From Ferrimonas sp. YFM (lineage in GTDB: Bacteria; Pseudomonadota; Gammaproteobacteria; Enterobacterales; Shewanellaceae), in contig NZ_AP027368.1 of NCBI RefSeq assembly GCF_030296015.1, positions 1,240,001 to 1,304,000 on the forward strand: a stretch of DNA of 64,000 nucleotides, given 5' to 3'. A model generated the notes under the pieces. That model did no database searches and had not been told where the DNA came from. It worked only from the letters and a program-made list of their open reading frames with translations. Shown here one piece after another: positions 60,991-64,000 of the stretch; the stretch's first letter is position 1; every line of letters starts with the position of its first letter. The position numbers and the translations under genes are program-made.

Positions 60991-62898
60991 ATGTCCGTGC
61001 AACAGGAAACCCATGGTTTTCAGACCGAAGTGTCCCAGCTTCTGAAGCTGATGACCCACTCTCTGTATTCCAACAAGGAAATCTTCTTGCGCGAGCTGGT
61101 GTCCAACGCCGCCGACGCCGCCGATAAACTGCGCTACCGCGCCCTGTCCGACGCCGACCTGTATCAGGGCGACGGCGAACTGCGGGTTCGCCTGAGCGTC
61201 GACACCGATGCCGGTACCCTGACCATCAGCGACAACGGCATCGGCATGACCCGCGACGAGGTGATTGAGCACCTGGGCACCATCGCCAAATCCGGCACCG
61301 CCGACTTCTTCTCCCAGCTCTCCGGAGACGCCGCCAAAGACTCCCAGTTGATTGGCCAGTTCGGCGTGGGTTTCTACTCCGCCTTTATCGTGGCCGACAG
61401 GGTGACCGTTCGCTCCCGCGCCGCGGGCTTCGATGCCGACGCCGGTGTCCAGTGGGAGTCCGCCGGTGAGGGTGACTTCACCGTGGCCAACATCGAGAAG
61501 GCCCAGCGCGGTACTGACATCATCCTGCACCTGCGGGATGAGGAGAAGGAGTTCCTGGATGAGTGGCGCCTGAAGTCCATCATCGGTAAATACTCTGATC
61601 ACATCTCCATCCCGGTGGAGATGTGGCAGGAGGGCGAGCCTGAGCGTGAGCAGGATGGCGAGACCATCCCCGCCACCGAGGGCCAGTGGAGCGGGGTGAA
61701 CAAGGCCACCGCCCTGTGGACCCGCAACAAGTCCGATATTTCCGAGGAGGAGTATCAGGAGTTCTACAAGCACGTCGCCCACGACTTTGAGGATCCCCTG
61801 GCCTGGGTACACAACAAGGTTGAGGGTAAGCAGGAGTACACCTCTCTGCTGTACATCCCTGGCCGTGCCCCCTTTGACCTGTGGAACCGTGAGCGTCAGC
61901 AGGGACTGAAGCTCTACGTGCAGCGGGTGTTCATCATGGACGACGCCGAGCAGTTTATGCCTCAGTACCTGCGTTTCGTCAAAGGCCTGCTCGATTCCAA
62001 TGACCTGCCGCTGAACGTCTCCCGTGAGATTCTGCAGGACAACAAGGTAACCCAGAGCCTGCGCAGCGCCCTGACCAAGCGGGTGCTGACCATGCTGGAG
62101 CGTATGGCCTCCAACGATGCCGAGAAGTACCAGAAGTTCTGGGGCGAGTTCGGTAACGTGCTGAAAGAGGGCCCGGCCGAGGACCAGGGCAACAAGGAGA
62201 AGATCGCCAAGTTGCTGCGCTTTGCCTCGACTCACAACGACACCAGCGCCGAGACCGTCTCCCTGGAGGAGTACCTGAGCCGCGCCATCGAAGGCCAGGA
62301 GAAGGTCTACTACATCGTTGCCGACAGCTACCAGGCGGCCAAGAACAGCCCCCACCTGGAGCTGCTGCGTAAGAAGGGCATCGAAGTGCTGCTGATGTCC
62401 GAGCGCATCGATGAGTGGCTGATGAGCCACCTGACCGAGTTTGACGGCAAGCAGTTCGTCTCCGTCACCCAGGGTGACCTGCAGCTGCCTGAGTCCGACG
62501 AGGAGAAGGCCGAGGCCGAGAAGCAGGCCCAGGAGCACCAAGCGCTGCTGACCCGTTTCCAGGAGTCTCTGGGTGACAAGGTGAAGGAGGTGAAAGTCTC
62601 CCAGCGCCTGACCGATTCCCCCTCCTGCATCGTGACCTCTGATCAGGATATGTCCAGTCAGATGGTGAAGATGATGAAGGCGATGGGCCAGGAGGTACCG
62701 GAGGTGAAGCCGGTGTTCGAACTGAACCTGGAGCACCCCCTGGTGGCCAAGCTGGAGCAGGAGCAGGATGAGGAGCGTTTTGGCAAGTGGGCCGAACTGC
62801 TGCTGTCCCAGGCGATGCTGGCGGAGCGCGGCAGCCTGGAGGATCCCTCCCAGTTCGTGGCCCAGATGAACAGCCTGTGGCTGGAACTGTCCAAGTAA
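60991..62898 (+). CDS. htpG: Chaperone HtpG (Hsp90)
   Basis: 635 residues. The ATP-binding N-domain shows [41 protein letters not shown] and [14 protein letters not shown]. The middle domain has [11 protein letters not shown] and LNVSREILQ, and the C-terminal dimer domain is present. Length is usual. It has its own sigma-32 promoter and is followed by the thioredoxin-like chaperone gene after 47 bp. Confidence 0.97.
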   Translation: MSVQQETHGFQTEVSQLLKLMTHSLYSNKEIFLRELVSNAADAADKLRYRALSDADLYQGDGELRVRLSVDTDAGTLTISDNGIGMTRDEVIEHLGTIAKSGTADFFSQLSGDAAKDSQLIGQFGVGFYSAFIVADRVTVRSRAAGFDADAGVQWESAGEGDFTVANIEKAQRGTDIILHLRDEEKEFLDEWRLKSIIGKYSDHISIPVEMWQEGEPEREQDGETIPATEGQWSGVNKATALWTRNKSDISEEEYQEFYKHVAHDFEDPLAWVHNKVEGKQEYTSLLYIPGRAPFDLWNRERQQGLKLYVQRVFIMDDAEQFMPQYLRFVKGLLDSNDLPLNVSREILQDNKVTQSLRSALTKRVLTMLERMASNDAEKYQKFWGEFGNVLKEGPAEDQGNKEKIAKLLRFASTHNDTSAETVSLEEYLSRAIEGQEKVYYIVADSYQAAKNSPHLELLRKKGIEVLLMSERIDEWLMSHLTEFDGKQFVSVTQGDLQLPESDEEKAEAEKQAQEHQALLTRFQESLGDKVKEVKVSQRLTDSPSCIVTSDQDMSSQMVKMMKAMGQEVPEVKPVFELNLEHPLVAKLEQEQDEERFGKWAELLLSQAMLAERGSLEDPSQFVAQMNSLWLELSK

Positions 62899-62945
62899 TA
62901 CCCTAACCCGGGCCGGAGCCAGCCTCCGGCCCCACAGGACCCTAT

Positions 62946-63800
62946 ATGCAACAGCAAGCACAGATCCTCGAAGCGAACGCCCAGAACATTCAGCAGTTGG
63001 TGGACCAGTCCATGGACCGCCCTGTGGTGCTGAACTTCTTCTCTGAACAGGCGCCAGAGTGCCAGCCGGTGACCGCCCTGCTGACCCGTCTGGCCACCGA
63101 GCGCGCCGGCCAGTTCATCCTGGCCAACGTCAACTGTGATACTCAGATGGAGCTGGCGGGCTATTTCCGCATTCAGGCGCTGCCCACGGTGCTGGTGCTC
63201 AGCAAGGGCCAGAGCGTCGACGGCTTCGCCGGCCCCCAGCCGGACGCCATGGTGGAGCAGATGCTGGAGAAGCACCTGCCCAAGTTGTGGCAGCTGAAAC
63301 TGGAGCAGGCCAAGGCTCTGGCAGAGCAAAAACTGTGGGATGAGGCTTTGCCTCTGCTGCGCGATGCCCTGGCTCTGGAGGAGAACAGCGAGGTCAAGCT
63401 GGCCCTGGCGGAAGCCTATCTGCAGTTGGGGCGTCCCGGCGAAGCGGAAGTGCTGCTCGAGACCATTCCCATGGCGGATCAGGACAGCCAGTACCGGGTG
63501 CTGATGGCTCAACTGGAGCTGGCTCAGCAGGCGGCGGACACCCCGGAGATCCGGGCATTGCAGTCCAAGCTCGAAGCCAACCCGGATCAGCCAGAGGTGG
63601 TGGTGGAGCTGGCGGTGGCCCTGAATCAGGCGGGCCGTCAGGAGGAGTCTCTGGAGGCGCTGTTTGCCCTGCTCAAGGGCAACATGACCGCCGCCGACGG
63701 CGAAGCCCGGCGAGTTTTCATGGACATAGTCAACGCATTGGGGCAGGGCGACCCTGTGGCCAATCAATACCGCAGAAAATTGTACAGCCTGTTGTATTAG
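62946..63800 (+). CDS. cnoX: Thioredoxin-like chaperedoxin CnoX (YbbN)
   Basis: 284 residues: an N-terminal thioredoxin fold (VVLNFFSEQAPECQPV, with the first active cysteine of CxxC missing, as in YbbN), then tetratricopeptide-like helices (LWDEALPLLRDALALEENSEVKLALAEAYLQLGRPGEA is spread over two repeats). CnoX protects proteins from oxidative aggregation and hands them to GroEL or DnaK. The htpG neighbour fits a heat-stress role. Confidence 0.9.
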   Translation: MQQQAQILEANAQNIQQLVDQSMDRPVVLNFFSEQAPECQPVTALLTRLATERAGQFILANVNCDTQMELAGYFRIQALPTVLVLSKGQSVDGFAGPQPDAMVEQMLEKHLPKLWQLKLEQAKALAEQKLWDEALPLLRDALALEENSEVKLALAEAYLQLGRPGEAEVLLETIPMADQDSQYRVLMAQLELAQQAADTPEIRALQSKLEANPDQPEVVVELAVALNQAGRQEESLEALFALLKGNMTAADGEARRVFMDIVNALGQGDPVANQYRRKLYSLLY

Positions 63801-63824
63801 TGCTGCAAAACCGTCAAAATCGTG

Positions 63825-63848
63825 AAGCCGAGCCTATGCTCGGCTTAT
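63825..63848 (+). terminator. Terminator after cnoX
   Basis: AAGCCGAGC/GCTCGGCTT stem with a four-base loop, then ATTA, where an element begins. Confidence 0.8.
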
Positions 63849-63850
63849 TA

Positions 63851-64000
63851 GGGTCTGTTGTTCTTTGGTGAGGCGTAAAATTGCCCAGTAAAGAGAAACA
63901 GTCCCTGAGATTTGCCCCTAATAATAACCCTACCACTGATTGCCAGTGCGGTTATGGCATGAAAGTTAATGAATTTTGAGCATCAGTGAACTAGATCGCG
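63851..64000 (+). mobile_element. End of an IS or MITE related to the element in the RiPP operon
   Basis: GGGTCTGTTG and the bases after match the right end of the 52937-53177 element (18 of 21), again preceded by TA. A weaker inverted copy of the end (GTCCC at 63901-63905) suggests either a minimal 55-bp derivative or internal structure. The window ends before the other terminus can be judged. Confidence 0.5.

Noticed and set aside
60967-62961. 664-codon open frame on the - strand
   Set aside because: Antisense shadow of htpG, Leu/Gly/His/Gln-rich and without recognisable domains.

Overview
The window reads as a chromosomal segment of a gram-negative gammaproteobacterium. The evidence is the dnaX-ybaB-recR-htpG-cnoX block, Wza/Wzz/Wzx/Wzy-type polysaccharide genes, a Fur-box TonB receptor operon and a sigma-32 promoter. 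The high-GC core and gene content would fit a marine Alteromonadales-type genus such as Ferrimonas. That genus guess is an inference and was not tested.

Layout. (1) 1-19522: AT-rich surface-polysaccharide locus on the + strand. It holds the end of an SLBB export protein, Wzz, a CDP-6-deoxyhexose branch (rfbF, rfbG, a 3,5-epimerase-like protein, a reductase), Wzx, a nucleotidyltransferase plus phosphatase-superfamily pair, three glycosyltransferases, Wzy, an acyltransferase and a C-terminal QuiNAc/FucNAc-type initiation module (reductase, phosphoglycosyl transferase, WbpM-like dehydratase). An IS3-family element sits inside it. (2) 19561-24247: sugar-nucleotide housekeeping genes of higher GC (UDP-GlcA 4-epimerase, galE, ugd, galU), then wzi on the - strand. 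(3) 24300-51200: ordinary genes (beta-CASP MBL hydrolase, Atm1-type ABC exporter, GIY-YIG protein, DUF2750, nitronate monooxygenase, Fur-regulated siderophore receptor operon, four-helix bundle protein, dicarboxylate symporter, giant Ig-like lipoprotein). They are separated by many copies of one palindromic repeat family, and two different IS1111-group (IS110 family) elements, two copies each, are inserted into that repeat. (4) 51240-64000: dusC, a copper-peptide (HvfA/bufferin-like) RiPP cluster, a CheY-like regulator, apt, dnaX with a programmed frameshift signal, ybaB, recR, an HTH-less LuxR-like protein, htpG and cnoX.

The most interesting systems are three. The first is the RiPP cluster at 52452-54823: a secreted precursor with twelve EGKCG motifs in six regular 16-residue units, followed by an MNIO (DUF692) enzyme and a DUF2063 partner, with a MITE-like insertion splitting precursor from enzymes. 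The second is the pair of IS1111-group elements, whose 3' non-coding segments contain short stretches matching both their own ends and the repeat they are inserted in, as expected of seekRNA/bridge-RNA guides. The third is the repeat family itself: tandem arrays with a 98-100 bp period, and 168-245 bp modules bounded by inverted palindromic arms.

How the genes work together: galU, ugd, galE and the UDP-GlcA epimerase supply UDP-sugars, and rfbFG with two downstream enzymes supply a CDP-6-deoxyhexose. The WbpM-like dehydratase and its reductase make the initiating UDP-amino sugar, which the phosphoglycosyl transferase loads on lipid carrier. Glycosyltransferases build the unit, Wzx flips it, Wzy/Wzz polymerise it, and the SLBB protein and Wzi export or anchor it.
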